NCBI GenBank assembly: GCA_964442735.1
Contig: CAYUAP010000041.1
Span: 1 to 36,025 of the forward strand
Reading direction: 5' to 3'
Origin: JAUNBG01 sp964442735
GTDB lineage: Bacteria > Planctomycetota > Planctomycetia > Pirellulales > Thermoguttaceae
DNA: 36,025 nt
Of the stretch, positions 16,138 through 26,100 are shown one piece after another. The translations under genes were made by a program, and so were the position numbers. The notes under the pieces are model-generated. The model was not told where the DNA came from and ran no database searches. It saw only the letters and a program-made list of their open reading frames with translations. Each line of letters starts with the position of its first letter. The first letter of the stretch is position 1.

Positions 16138-16956
16138 TTATTTTTCAAAATAGGCATTATACCATTTTAGACATTCGGAAACTTCCTCAATCAGTTTATC
16201 GGAATCGCGCTCATATTCCACGGAAAGAGGACCTGTGTATCCCTGTTTTTTCAGTTCGTCGAGGATTTTATCAATTTGACAAGCTCCTTGACCATAGGGT
16301 ACCACATAACTTCCTTTACCGATATTTTTTTCATCCACCAAGTGCATGGAGTTGAATTTTCCAGCGAGTTTTTTGACGCCTTCAAGAGGGGCAATACCAG
16401 CAACGGCCCAATGACCAGTATCCGCACCGGAACCAATATTTTTATAACCATTGAGTTCTTTAAGGATATTTTCGGGCAGACCGGCTTCCTGTTTGTGATT
16501 ATGAATAGCGACTTTTACTCCATATTCACCGGCAAGTCTATCGACCATCGTCAGTGTTTTAACATCTTTACCCGCCTCTATTAAGACGATTCCGATATTC
16601 AGTGCTTTGACAAATTCAAATATTTCCCGCCATTGCGCTTCGTTTTCGGCTCCAATAACACCATATCCAACCGGCTTTATCCTGGCGGCGGCCATGATAT
16701 CTTTTATCTTCTTGATAACAGTTGGATCTTTAGTAACCTGGAGCGTTTGATTACTGTCCTTCGCCAGTTTATGGCCCGGATAGATCTCCACAAATTTAAA
16801 TCCTTGACGTCCCGCCGTTTTTACCGCGTCTTCAAAAGTCATCATTCGATAGGAATACAACTGTAACGCGAAATTGGGTTTCCAATCCCCGGCAAAAACA
16901 GATTCGGTAACTAATGCTACCGTCAAAAACAGACAAAAAACCAATAGTTTTTTCAT
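16138..16956 (-). CDS. Secreted sugar phosphate isomerase/epimerase (xylose-isomerase-like TIM barrel)
   Basis: From the ATG at 16956 the protein has 272 residues; AGAGG lies about 8 bp upstream and a signal peptide (MKKLLVFCLFLTVALV, cleavage after VFA) begins there. The longer frame to 17097 runs into a family M repeat and is not a real start. The barrel (AP-endonuclease-2/xylose-isomerase-like family) carries metal-ligand-type residues in FVEIYPGH, VLIEAG, VAIHNHKQE, GSGADTGHW and VEYERDSD. In Planctomycetota such exported proteins occur widely in sugar-oxidation and 3-keto-sugar pathways. The DUF1080 gene lies 500 bp upstream on the same strand, which fits such a role. Substrate unknown. 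Confidence 0.85.
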   Translation of the reverse strand: MKKLLVFCLFLTVALVTESVFAGDWKPNFALQLYSYRMMTFEDAVKTAGRQGFKFVEIYPGHKLAKDSNQTLQVTKDPTVIKKIKDIMAAARIKPVGYGVIGAENEAQWREIFEFVKALNIGIVLIEAGKDVKTLTMVDRLAGEYGVKVAIHNHKQEAGLPENILKELNGYKNIGSGADTGHWAVAGIAPLEGVKKLAGKFNSMHLVDEKNIGKGSYVVPYGQGACQIDKILDELKKQGYTGPLSVEYERDSDKLIEEVSECLKWYNAYFEK

Positions 16957-16986
16957 AAATAAACCTCTTTCTTTAAATTGCTGGTT

Positions 16987-17210
16987 CCTTTCGGAGTAAC
17001 CGTTCACGGATATAAAGTGAAACCACGGATAACACTGATTTTCACAGATAGTTTTTTGACAAACAAACTTTTTTATGATAAAATTATTGGTTATCATAGT
17101 TAAAATTTTTAGCTTGTTATTGTAAAATATTCTCTTTTTACGGCAGACTAGCTATGGTTATCCCGGATATTCGTGGTTCCAAAATCGTTCGTGAATGGCT
17201 GCCTTTCGGA
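16987..17210 (+). mobile_element. Family M MITE-like element with 9-bp target-site duplication
   Basis: The element (16996-17201, 206 bp) begins GTAACCGTTCACGG and ends CGTGAATGGCTG. It is flanked by a perfect 9-bp direct repeat CCTTTCGGA (16987-16995 and 17202-17210). It has no coding capacity. The interior is about as similar to the copy at 31751 as the ends are. Flanking duplication plus inverted termini are the mark of a non-autonomous DNA transposon. Confidence 0.82.
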
Positions 17211-17223
17211 AAACGATAGAAGT

Positions 17224-17237
17224 CCCCAAATTTGGGG
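17224..17237. other. 14-bp perfect palindrome
   Basis: CCCCAAATTTGGGG is a perfect palindrome, between the family M and family P elements. It may be a remnant or a protein-binding site; nothing else supports either reading. Confidence 0.4.
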
Positions 17238-17270
17238 AAAACAACATTCCGGACAATCACTTCCCGACTC

Positions 17271-17430
17271 AAGGACGTTACAACAAGGACGTTACAACAA
17301 AAACGTTACAATACTGTCTTTTCCTGGAGTACGAACGACTCCTCCCCCTCCTCCAAAACAGGGAGCACCTGTTTTGAATGGAAGGAATTTATAACAACCT
17401 TGAGTAAAACAATCTTGAGTAAAACGATAG
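17271..17430 (-). repeat. Family P palindromic repeat, copy E (reverse), with amplified ends
   Basis: On the minus strand it reads TTTTACTCAAGATTG, TTTTACTCAAGGTTGTTATAA (left end doubled), then a hairpin with arms CAAAACAGG and CCTGTTTTG, then GGAGGAGG-type text and a right end of about three GTAACGTCCTTGTT-like units. Confidence 0.75.
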
Positions 17431-17454
17431 AACGTCAGATTGATTATCGATTGA

Positions 17455-18762
17455 TTATCGGTTGATTAGTTCAGTCATTTCTTTTGTAAACGGAATGACT
17501 TCGAAATCGCGGAACCACATATCGACATCGGCTCCTCCATGTAGTTGAAGTCCGAGTTTTCCGGTCTTTTCTCCGTTAGGATCGAGAATATCGACAATTG
17601 GAAAGCCGTTTAGGAAGGTCATAATATGATCGTCGCAAGCACAAGTACAGACGGTATTCCAGGAATCTTTACTTCGTAGTTCTTCGACCAGTTTAAAACG
17701 AATTTTATTTTTTTCGTCATTGTCACGATCAAGCCAGCCACGTCCCGGGGGATCATTCTTCGTTCCAGCGGTATGCCAGATACTTGCTTCACTGGTATCG
17801 CCCGATATTTCATTCTGATATCCACGTAGAAGCCATGTCGTATCGACTTCTTCCGCCCGGAAATAAAGAGCACTGTTACCGCCATTTATTATATAGGTTA
17901 CTTTTGCGGCAAAATTATCATATTTATCGTTCGAAACAATCAAGCCATCCTTCTTCTCGCTCTTGACATGATGTCCCCAAAGAGCCTTAACTCCGTCTTT
18001 TTCGACAAAAGACCAGCATTCGGGCACGAACTTATAGGCGTTGACGATATCCCATTTTCCGTCTGTTTCAACGAAGAACGGTTGCCATTTACTCACCCCA
18101 AGATCCTTAACGCGAATATTACGCCAGGCAATGGTTCCTTTTTGTCCGGCATGAACCTGAAGACCGAAAAAACCGGTCAGATCATAATAATCGAAAGTCT
18201 TTGAGACAGGTTTACCATTAAGCCATGTTCGCAGAGACGTTCCGACACATTGAATTTCCATCTCGTTCCAATCACCAGCTTTATAGGAAGCTTCGGCGGC
18301 AGTTTTCCATTCGGGATTGACATCGTTGAGCCAAATACGGGAATGCTGGAATCCACGGCGTCCTTCGTCGTAAATACGGGCAGTATCGAACTTTGGAGAC
18401 GGATCTATTTCACACTGATATCCGAAGACGCGAGTGTTATCACCCTCTTTTCGCGCATGACTTCGAAACTGGATTCCGGAATTACCGGGCTCGATTACTT
18501 TAAATTCACACTTGAAAATGAAATTACCATACTCTTTGTCGGAACAGAGAAAAGTATTATGCGGCTTGTCAGGGGCACATGTTCCGACAATTGCACTGTC
18601 TTCGACCTTGTACGTTGCCGATCCGCCTTTAACAGACCAGCCGGTTAAATCTTTTCCATTAAATAGAGAGACGAAGCCCTCTTCGTCGGCAGCCATTACC
18701 GACGAAATCATCAGTCCCGCCGCCAGTAGCGACAGAGCGAATCGAACGGTCCATTTACACAT
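17455..18762 (-). CDS. Secreted protein with two DUF1080 (3-keto-disaccharide hydrolase-like) domains
   Basis: From the ATG at 18762 the protein has 435 residues; AGGAG lies 8 bp upstream and a signal peptide with an SSVMAAD cleavage region begins there. The first domain (about 27-218) opens with the family signature FVSLFNGKDLTGW and contains GNSGIQFRS. The second (about 225-430) repeats the same jelly-roll pattern (NSALYFRAEE, YQNEISGD, FLNGFPIVDI, KLGLQLHGG). DUF1080 proteins are laminin-G-like; characterised members hydrolyse 3-keto-glycosides. Most carry one or two copies, so this is normal. A 11-bp repeat (ATTGATTATCG) lies across the stop region. It probably acts in the periplasm with the epimerase downstream. 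Confidence 0.9.
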   Translation of the reverse strand: MCKWTVRFALSLLAAGLMISSVMAADEEGFVSLFNGKDLTGWSVKGGSATYKVEDSAIVGTCAPDKPHNTFLCSDKEYGNFIFKCEFKVIEPGNSGIQFRSHARKEGDNTRVFGYQCEIDPSPKFDTARIYDEGRRGFQHSRIWLNDVNPEWKTAAEASYKAGDWNEMEIQCVGTSLRTWLNGKPVSKTFDYYDLTGFFGLQVHAGQKGTIAWRNIRVKDLGVSKWQPFFVETDGKWDIVNAYKFVPECWSFVEKDGVKALWGHHVKSEKKDGLIVSNDKYDNFAAKVTYIINGGNSALYFRAEEVDTTWLLRGYQNEISGDTSEASIWHTAGTKNDPPGRGWLDRDNDEKNKIRFKLVEELRSKDSWNTVCTCACDDHIMTFLNGFPIVDILDPNGEKTGKLGLQLHGGADVDMWFRDFEVIPFTKEMTELINR

Positions 18763-18883
18763 GAATGGATTCTCCTGTAAAAAATGGTTATAGTGGTGCG
18801 CCCCAAACGGCACGGGCGCGCCATTTTGGGCCTCAAAAAAGAAGATGCCTATTCTCGACAGACAAACCTCTTTTAAAAAAATC

Positions 18884-18911
18884 ATTTTACCATTTTGAAA
18901 TGAAGTTTCAA
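18884..18911 (-). promoter_or_regulatory. Promoter-like site for the DUF1080 gene
   Basis: On the minus strand TTGAAA (18911-18906) and TAAAAT (18889-18884) are 16 bp apart, giving a leader of about 115 bp before the ATG at 18762. Confidence 0.4.
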
Positions 18912-18942
18912 GCTGTTGGGAATTTTTATATTTTTTTCGGTA

Positions 18943-18971
18943 TTGACACGGTTTTTTTGAACGGATAAAAT
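18943..18971 (+). promoter_or_regulatory. Strong sigma70-type promoter
   Basis: TTGACA (18943-18948) and TAAAAT (18966-18971) are separated by exactly 17 bp. It points to the amidohydrolase and GH36 genes, with an unusually long leader of almost 490 bp before the GTG at 19465. Confidence 0.6.
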
Positions 18972-18976
18972 ATCAT

Positions 18977-18992
18977 TGTTAGCACGTTAACA
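18977..18992. promoter_or_regulatory. Palindromic operator-like site at the predicted transcription start
   Basis: TGTTAGCACGTTAACA has perfect TGTTA/TAACA arms around a 6-bp centre. It begins 6 bp after the -10 box, which is where a LacI- or GntR-type repressor would block initiation. No such regulator gene is in the window. Confidence 0.4.
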
Positions 18993-19464
18993 GGTATTTT
19001 ACGTGTAACAGGAAAGACAGGTTTTTTCAGAAGTTCGGAAATTTGAGGATCCGGACGTATAACAGGGAATTATCGTTGGTTTCGTCAGGGTAGAACAGGA
19101 GCGTCTGTATGACGGGAAACGGACAGAACGTCTGTATTCCGACTCAAAAAAAGGCTTGACCGCCTTCCGAAAATTTCCAGTTAAATACTGAAAGGTATTA
19201 TTTGCCCCCTTTAGCAACTGGAGTGTCCTTTTGAAATTACCTCGTTTTTGTTATTTATTAAATCAGTTAGTCGTCTCAATCGAAAGTAAAGAGATGCTGT
19301 CCGCTATAATTATCAATCTTGATCTTCCGAAATCCATGTCGGAATCTTCTCGATTTATATTATATGGACAGATGGATATTTCAAGGAAATTTCCAATGCG
19401 ATTATTAGAACGGACGATCATATTGGTCTCCCTCTAAAATATAACCGGAAGCAGGATTTTAATA

Positions 19465-20268
19465 GTGATTATCGATTTTCATACCCATGTTTATCCCGAC
19501 CCAATCGCCTCGAAGACAATTGCATATCTCAATAATGTCAAGGGAGTTCTGACCTATACGGATGGTACCTTGACGGCTCTTCACGAAATGATGGCCCGTA
19601 ACAAGGTCGATTTAAGTGTTGTTCTGCCGATTGCGACTCGAAAAGGACAAGATCCCAAACTGAATGATTATGCAAAATCGCTCTGCTCTAACGATATTAT
19701 TTCATTCGGATCGATCTATCCGGAGGAGGAAGACTGGCAGTCTCAAATAGATTACGCGGCGGAACTCGGTCTTAAAGGCTTAAAGTTCCACCCTGATTTT
19801 CAGGAATTCTATTATACCTCCGAAAAAATTATTAAAATTATCCGGTACGCACTCGATTGTGATTTTATTGTTACATTGCACGTGGGAATTGATCCGGCGA
19901 TTCGTGAATTGGTTTATTCGACTCCGAAAATGGTTCGTAAAATGATCGACCAGCTTCCAAATACGCATAAACTTGTTCTGGCACATCTCGGTGGTTTTCT
20001 CTATTGGGACGATGTTTTGGAATATATTTGCGGCCTTGATTGCTATATTGATACCGCATTGGCCGTTGGGGCAATTCTGCCGCAAAAAATGCTGGATATT
20101 TTTGAAAAACATGGTTATGATCGTGTCCTGTACGGTTCCGATCTTCCGTTAATGTCACAAACTGTTTCACTCGAATCGATCTCGCAACTTTTGATTCCTC
20201 AAGAGAAACTTGATATGATTCTTTATAAAAACGCTGTAAAACTTTTGGGACTTGAGGTCGAGTCCTAA
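19465..20268 (+). CDS. Amidohydrolase family 2 (metal-dependent TIM-barrel hydrolase)
   Basis: The protein has 267 residues with a GTG start; AGGA lies 8 bp upstream and the motif IIDFHTHVYPD follows at once, as usual for the family. Metal ligands are His6 and His8 (HTH), His139 (TLHVGIDP), His174 (LAHLGG) and Asp226 (YGSDLP). No signal peptide, so it is cytoplasmic. Relatives include ACMSD-like decarboxylases, lactonases and uronate-related hydrolases, so no substrate is assigned. It precedes the GH36-like gene by 57 bp on the same strand and may share its transcript. A 15-bp direct repeat lies in the gap. Confidence 0.88.
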   Translation: MIIDFHTHVYPDPIASKTIAYLNNVKGVLTYTDGTLTALHEMMARNKVDLSVVLPIATRKGQDPKLNDYAKSLCSNDIISFGSIYPEEEDWQSQIDYAAELGLKGLKFHPDFQEFYYTSEKIIKIIRYALDCDFIVTLHVGIDPAIRELVYSTPKMVRKMIDQLPNTHKLVLAHLGGFLYWDDVLEYICGLDCYIDTALAVGAILPQKMLDIFEKHGYDRVLYGSDLPLMSQTVSLESISQLLIPQEKLDMILYKNAVKLLGLEVES

Positions 20269-20273
20269 ATGGA

Positions 20274-20303
20274 AACAGTATCCTAATAGGCAGTATCCTA
20301 ATA
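20274..20303 (+). repeat. 15-bp direct repeat in the spacer before the GH36-like gene
   Basis: CAGTATCCTAATAG occurs twice in tandem, just upstream of the GGAG ribosome-binding site of the gene at 20326. Confidence 0.7.
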
Positions 20304-20325
20304 GTATGTATTATCTGGAGAAAAC

Positions 20326-22575
20326 ATGAAATATACGATTCAACATTATTGGTATCTGACTTTTCTTTTATTGACAATTATGTCATGTACAGGGGTCTAT
20401 GCCATTTCACCACAATTCGATCTGAAATCGGAAAATGGTAAAGTTCGGTTGACATTACAAGCCGGAGAGACCATATTTGCGACGGCCTTTATCGATCAAG
20501 ATAAAATTGCTCGTTACGACAAAAGCAGTATTGTCTATAAAGACGGAGGAGAAATACATGTATCGATCCTGAACGATCATTTCATTCAAATGGATTATCA
20601 AGCCGGTAATTCATCTTCGCATGAAATAATACTGGACAAATACGTTCCGTTACAATTCATCTTGTCGTCAGTCGTCAATCCGGGCAAGGAGAATCAACTC
20701 TATTCTTTTGGCACGGCGGGCCTACAATCATTTACCAAAAATCCGGGGAGTTATACCTTTATTGCCGCCGTCGATTCGCAAACGCGGCACGGTATTGTTG
20801 CCGCATGGACTACTGCTTTTCGTGGTAGTGGTATCTTCCGAACATCCATTTCAGAAGAAGGACTTCCTATTCTGATTCCGCAACTCGACTATGGGAAATT
20901 AACACTTCCAGCAAATACGGTCGGAAAAAATACAGAAAAAATGATTATCGGTTGTTTTGACGATTGTCGGTTTGGTTTGGAACTATATGCGGACGTGGTT
21001 GCACGGCAAAATAATATTCATCTTCCGAAGAATCCGGTTGGATACTGTACCTGGTATTCCGATAAATTTGGTGGAGCCTGTAATGAAAAGCAATTACCGG
21101 TTCTCGCGAACTCGATAAAAAAGTTTTTTAGCGACTATGAATTTCATTTTATTCAAATAGACGATACATGGCAAGATGGAATCCACAAAAACGGACCTGC
21201 CCGAAATTTCACGACGATCAATCCGGGGGGTCCCTATCCAGGCGGTATGGCCAAGGCCGCAAAAGCAATTAAGGATACCGGTTGTGTCGCTGGAATCTGG
21301 TTCATGCCATTTGCGGGTACGGCATCCGATCCATGGTTTGCCGACAAGCAGGACTATTTCGTCCGTAGTGCGATCGACTATCCCAAGTCGGGTAAAAAAA
21401 ATACGCGCATCTATTCCCAAATCAATCAGAAGATCAACGAACCCTACGAAACCTTTTGGGGTGGTACTTCCCTTGATATGACCAATCCCAAAGTCCGCCT
21501 GTATTTAACCAATGTCGTCAAACGAATTAAAAACGACTGGGGAATAAAATACTTTAAAGTTGACGGCCTATGGACCGGCTTGGCCATTGAGCAACTTTAT
21601 GTTAATAACGGTTATTTAATTGACGATATCGGACAGCAAATTTTCTTCGATAAAAATGCTACTAATATTGAAGCCTATCGTCTCGGATTGAAAACACTTC
21701 GCGAGGCTGCCGGAAAAGATGTTTTTATTCTCGGATGTAATCTATCACAAAACATGCGTATTCTAGCTCCTTCTATTGGCTATTTTGACGCCATGCGCAT
21801 TGGTCCGGACAACGGGTCCAACTGGAAATCACTTTTACGTGGTCCCTGGCACGGGTCCAACAGATATTTTTATAATGGACGAGTTTGGTGGAATGACCCG
21901 GATCCCGTCTATACAAGAGATAAAATTCCCTATGCGCATGCACAGGTTATTGCCAGTTGGGTTGCTTTAACCGGACAGTTATATGCCATCTCGGACTGGA
22001 TTCCCGATCTCTCTGATGAACGAATCAATCTGGTTCGCAAAACGATTCCATGCCACCAAAAGACTTCTGTTCGACCTGTTGACCTGTTCGAAAACGATCT
22101 GCCGAAAATCTGGCTCTTGTCCGATAATAATTCCGGTGTGCGGAGAGATATCATCGGCTTGTTCAATTGGAATGAAAAAGAAAATACATCGTTTTCCTGC
22201 TCGCCGGAATATCTGGGACTTCCCAAATCCAAAAAATACATTGGATACGATTTTTGGAATGATCGACTTGTCGAGCCTTTCGAACAGTTGAATCAAACGC
22301 TTTCTCCGGCGAGTTGTCGAATTATCTCCGTTCGTGCCATTGAAGATCATCCCATTCTGCTCGGTACTTCCGATCATATTACACAGGGTATCATTAATGT
22401 CAAGGAGGAAAAATGGAATCAGGATACTCAATTGCTTCATGTTTCTATAGACCTAAAAGCCAATCAGTCTTGTGAATTGCGATTTTACATTCCACAAACT
22501 GGTAAAATAGAACGTGTTACAGTAAAAGCTCCTAAAAGTGGTATTATGTCGATGGATTATTCATTTAAAAATTAA
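20326..22575 (+). CDS. Secreted GH36-like alpha-galactosidase
   Basis: The protein has 749 residues and GGAG is well placed before the ATG. A signal peptide (about 1-26; the IMSC at 18-21 could also be a lipobox) is followed by an N-terminal beta-sandwich, a clan GH-D barrel and a C-terminal beta domain. YCTWYSD (240), FIQIDDTWQ (275) and GIWFMPFAG (323) line the barrel. The nucleophile is Asp413 in KYFKVDGLW and the acid/base is Asp495 in MRIGPDNG, both in the usual GH36 positions. Family members release alpha-galactose or alpha-N-acetylgalactosamine; the subfamily resembles the raffinose-synthase/Sip1 side less than bacterial alpha-galactosidases. Exact substrate is open. Confidence 0.85.
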   Translation: MKYTIQHYWYLTFLLLTIMSCTGVYAISPQFDLKSENGKVRLTLQAGETIFATAFIDQDKIARYDKSSIVYKDGGEIHVSILNDHFIQMDYQAGNSSSHEIILDKYVPLQFILSSVVNPGKENQLYSFGTAGLQSFTKNPGSYTFIAAVDSQTRHGIVAAWTTAFRGSGIFRTSISEEGLPILIPQLDYGKLTLPANTVGKNTEKMIIGCFDDCRFGLELYADVVARQNNIHLPKNPVGYCTWYSDKFGGACNEKQLPVLANSIKKFFSDYEFHFIQIDDTWQDGIHKNGPARNFTTINPGGPYPGGMAKAAKAIKDTGCVAGIWFMPFAGTASDPWFADKQDYFVRSAIDYPKSGKKNTRIYSQINQKINEPYETFWGGTSLDMTNPKVRLYLTNVVKRIKNDWGIKYFKVDGLWTGLAIEQLYVNNGYLIDDIGQQIFFDKNATNIEAYRLGLKTLREAAGKDVFILGCNLSQNMRILAPSIGYFDAMRIGPDNGSNWKSLLRGPWHGSNRYFYNGRVWWNDPDPVYTRDKIPYAHAQVIASWVALTGQLYAISDWIPDLSDERINLVRKTIPCHQKTSVRPVDLFENDLPKIWLLSDNNSGVRRDIIGLFNWNEKENTSFSCSPEYLGLPKSKKYIGYDFWNDRLVEPFEQLNQTLSPASCRIISVRAIEDHPILLGTSDHITQGIINVKEEKWNQDTQLLHVSIDLKANQSCELRFYIPQTGKIERVTVKAPKSGIMSMDYSFKN

Positions 22576-22714
22576 TTGTATTAAAAATCAATAGTATTTA
22601 AAAAAGTGAATTTATGGAATGACGATTATTAGTTGATTGTGTCATGATTATAGTGGTAATTGTCTTTAGAATTTACAATTCGGGAGGAGGACAAAAAGTA
22701 GCGAGATTTCTAAA

Positions 22715-22817
22715 CCTGATTTTTCTTGGAAGTATGAACGTCTCGTCCACCTCCTCCAAAACTGGTGTTCCGCCTGTTTTGAAAAAAAAGAATTTAAAAC
22801 GGCCTTGAGTATAATAT
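22715..22817 (-). repeat. Family P palindromic repeat, copy F (reverse)
   Basis: On the minus strand it reads ATATTATACTCAAGGCCGTTTT (left end), CAAAACAGGCG with CACCAGTTTTG (imperfect hairpin), then GGAGGAGGTGGACGAGACG. The right end is diverged. Confidence 0.7.
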
Positions 22818-22914
22818 AGCGATTCTGACTGGACCATATCTTCCATGGGACCCGTATCTCTGGATGGTCCGTCTAATTGGAATATTTCATTAAAACAATC
22901 AGACAGATGTTTAA

Positions 22915-22942
22915 TTGACTTGAAATACAATATTGTTATGAT
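22915..22942 (+). promoter_or_regulatory. Promoter-like site for the HzsA-related gene
   Basis: TTGACT (22915-22920) and TATGAT (22937-22942) are 16 bp apart. The leader to the ATG at 23174 would be about 225 bp and includes a 13-bp tandem repeat. Confidence 0.4.
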
Positions 22943-23037
22943 ACAATATTGCTATGATAAAAAGAGAGGGTAAAGGAGAAAAATGAAAAGTCTGATTTAA
23001 ATATTTTTTTAAGACTTTCATTCCACTTCCTTTTTTT

Positions 23038-23127
23038 ACGAACAATTAACACGTCCAATTAACACGAACAATTAACACGTCCAATTAATGCGTCTAATTA
23101 ACGTGTCCAATTAACATGAACAATTTA
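23038..23127 (+). repeat. 13-bp tandem repeat in the leader of the haem protein gene
   Basis: About seven units alternate between ACGAACAATTAAC and ACGTCCAATTAAC, with a few base changes. The unit is not a multiple of 3, unlike the repeats inside genes here. Confidence 0.85.
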
Positions 23128-23173
23128 ATTGAAGAGTAGAGCAAATATAAAACATTGTGAAAGGAGATGGAAG

Positions 23174-26100
23174 ATGTATTCTAAACACTTCCTAAAAAAT
23201 AGAAAAAGATTCTTGTTGTATGGTATATTCTGTCTCGGAATAATATTCTTTTATAGTATGGGAGACTTTTCTAATTCTGTATTGGCGTTGGCAATAGAAA
23301 ACAGGAATGAAACTGGGGACACGGCAGTAACAGCAGTACAGAAACGTTGGCTGGACGCAGTTCAATCAGAACGTATGCGGACGAAAGGGCTTGTTCCCGA
23401 GGAGGATGCCGCTGGAGCCGTGAACGGACAGCGGGAATCCAATGGATTCGCGTTTCATACTTCCGGCCAGGAATGTCCCTGGTGGGCTGTTGACCTGACT
23501 CGTTCGATAAAAGATCTTTCGAAACAGGATTATAATTTGTTCTTTATTGACCCTGCGTTTTCTGGAGGAAATACGGCTTCGGCTCCGGTATATTTTAATC
23601 GAATCGTAATGACAGCCGCACATATTCCGACACGATTAAACGGTTATCAGATTCAGACATCGCTTGATGGTCGAAACTGGACCGTAATTTTCAGTGAAAC
23701 AGAACAGGAGACCCAGGCACGTCTGGATCGGGGACAATCGACAATAGAACATGTTTTTCCTGAAAAGACTGCTGCCCGTTATTTGAGAATATATGTGCCG
23801 CGTTTGGAATATATGCACCTTCAGGAAGTTGAAGTTTATTTGAACGATTCCAAAAATCTTGTCCTTAACCATTATGCGTCCCAGAGTAGCTTGAGTCAAT
23901 GGTCGATACGGTCCATTACACTTCCGCACAAGGCCAACCTTCCATGGCAGGAAGATTTTGTACTTGCGGATCATATTATTATGACGATATTACACCGTTG
24001 GGAGTCTGCGGAGTATAATTCGAAATCGGAGTCTGTATTTCAGGAGCAGATTCTACAATTTCGCAAACGGTTTCAAATACTTCTCGAATCAAATATACAT
24101 TTGGACAACGTACAATGGGCCGAACTTTATACAGATCTTTTGAATGAAGATCGTCTTCTTCGTGATCTGGATCAACAATGGAGTGTTTTAAATCTGGCAG
24201 CATTAGAGCGAACTCTTGATAATCTTTATGAAACAGAACCGGATCGTTTTGCCGATTATGAAGAACTCAAGCAGAAAATTAGAACGTTCAAAGAAAAATA
24301 TCCTGATCTTTATACGAGGAAGACGGGTTCACACGGAAACGGTCAAGTCGTTCGTTGGGAACATTCCGTTCCTCTTCGTTCACTCCAAGATGCAAAAGAA
24401 ATTATTGAGATTCAGCGTTCGATAACCCTTCGGCTTTCACTTCTGGACAATTTACCCATATTACTTTTGCGTCGTGATTTGGGAAGCGAGGCGCGAACCG
24501 CGTTAGGTGGTCAATTGGGAGTCAGTACCCTGAACGCCCATACAAACGATGATCTCCGTAAATATGGGTGGAATAACGGATTGGCCATACTCTCCGGATA
24601 TCAGAACAAGGATGCGTCTTTGACTCAATGTCAGACGATCTATACTCCAAAGGATGGCAAAATACTAACGGACCCGGAAATGAATTTTTCGGGCAATAAA
24701 GTTATGTTTTCTTCTATTGGCGATAAAGAAAAGAACTGGCGACTATTCGAATTCGATTTGAATTTTACGAAGAACGGAAAAGGGCAAGATGTATTTCATG
24801 CAGAGAATATACGACAGGTTGTTCCGGACGATGGTGACGATGTGGGCCATTTCGATTCTTGTTATCTTCCCGACGATAATATTATTTTCTGTTCGACCGC
24901 TTCGTATCAGGGACTTCCGTGTGAATATGGCAATCGTTATATGGTGTGTTTATACAAATATGATCGCGCAACAAAAAAAATACGTCAGTTGACATACGAA
25001 CAGGACAGTGATTGGTGTCCGACAGTACTTCCGAACGGTCGTGTTTTGTATTTGCGTTGGGAATATTCTGATTTACCACATGCAAATTCGCGTATTCTCT
25101 TTCATATGAATCCGGACGGAACGAATCAATCGGAGTATTATGGAAGTGGTTCGTATTTTATGCCATCGTTTTTCAATGTTCGACCGATTCCCGGAACTGC
25201 ACGTGAAGTCATTGGCATCGCAAGTGGTCATCATGGGATTCCTCGTGCGGGACGCCTTCTAATCGTTGATCCAGCGCGGGGACGCGCGGAAGCGGACGGC
25301 GTTGTACAGGAGATTCCCGGATTCAATACAAAGGTCGAGCCGGTTGTTATGGATCGACTTGTCGATTGGACATATCCTCTCTTTTTAGATCCGTATCCGT
25401 TGAACGCGCAATATCATATAGTTGCGATGAAGCCGAATCCACAGGCTCTGTGGGGAATCTGGCTTGTCGATACTTTTGATACAATGACTCTTCTCTATCA
25501 AGAAGAGGGAGTGGCTTTCATAGAACCGATTGCCGTTTGCGAACAAGAGACCCCTCCGATTCTTGTTGATCGAACCGACCAGAAGAATCGAAACGCGACA
25601 GTATTTCTCGCCGATATTTATAACGGACCTGGATTGGATAAAGTCGAACGGGGTACGATTAAGAAACTTCGTATTGGCGGATATTATTTTAGTGGACGTG
25701 GTGTTGGAGGTTTACTTGGTTCTATTGGAATGGACGGTCCTTGGGATATTAAACGCGTACTGGGAACGGTTCCGGTACGGGAAGATGGTTCCGCATTTTT
25801 TCAAGTACCTGCGAATACACCATTTTTCATGCAGCCGCTTGATGAAAAGGGTCAGGCACTTCAGTTAATGCGTTCCTGGACGGTTGGAATGCCGGGAGAA
25901 AATGTGGCCTGTAATGGATGTCATGAAGGTCAGAACGATGTTGTCCCATCGCGATTTGTGCTTTCTGGTCGGGAAGTTCCGTCAAAAATAGAGGCATGTA
26001 AAAATATTCCTTCCGATCTTGGTCTTTCGTTTTCGCATTTGATTCAGCCTGTTTTAGACCGTCGTTGTGTTGGATGTCATACGGGAAAAGAGGAAGATGC

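Larger units (their letters stand above)
18763..19464. other. Divergent intergenic region and long leader
   Basis: It holds back-to-back promoters for the DUF1080 gene and the amidohydrolase gene. The 480-bp stretch after 18992 is largely unexplained: it has a doubled ACGTCTGTA-like motif (near 19100-19140) and a short open frame at 19231-19437 that starts with TTG and has no recognised product. Confidence 0.5.
22576..23173. other. Intergenic region before the giant haem protein gene
   Basis: It carries family P copy F, a promoter-like site (22915-22942), a doubled ACAATATTGTTATGAT-like unit beside it, and a seven-unit 13-bp tandem repeat (23038-23127). No gene was seen. Confidence 0.6.

Noticed and set aside
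16957..17097. N-terminal extension of the epimerase
   Set aside because: The extension is encoded by the family M element, and the signal peptide and ribosome-binding site point to the ATG at 16956.
19231..19437. A 68-codon plus-strand open frame in the amidohydrolase leader
   Set aside because: TTG start, no ribosome-binding site and no protein-like motif.
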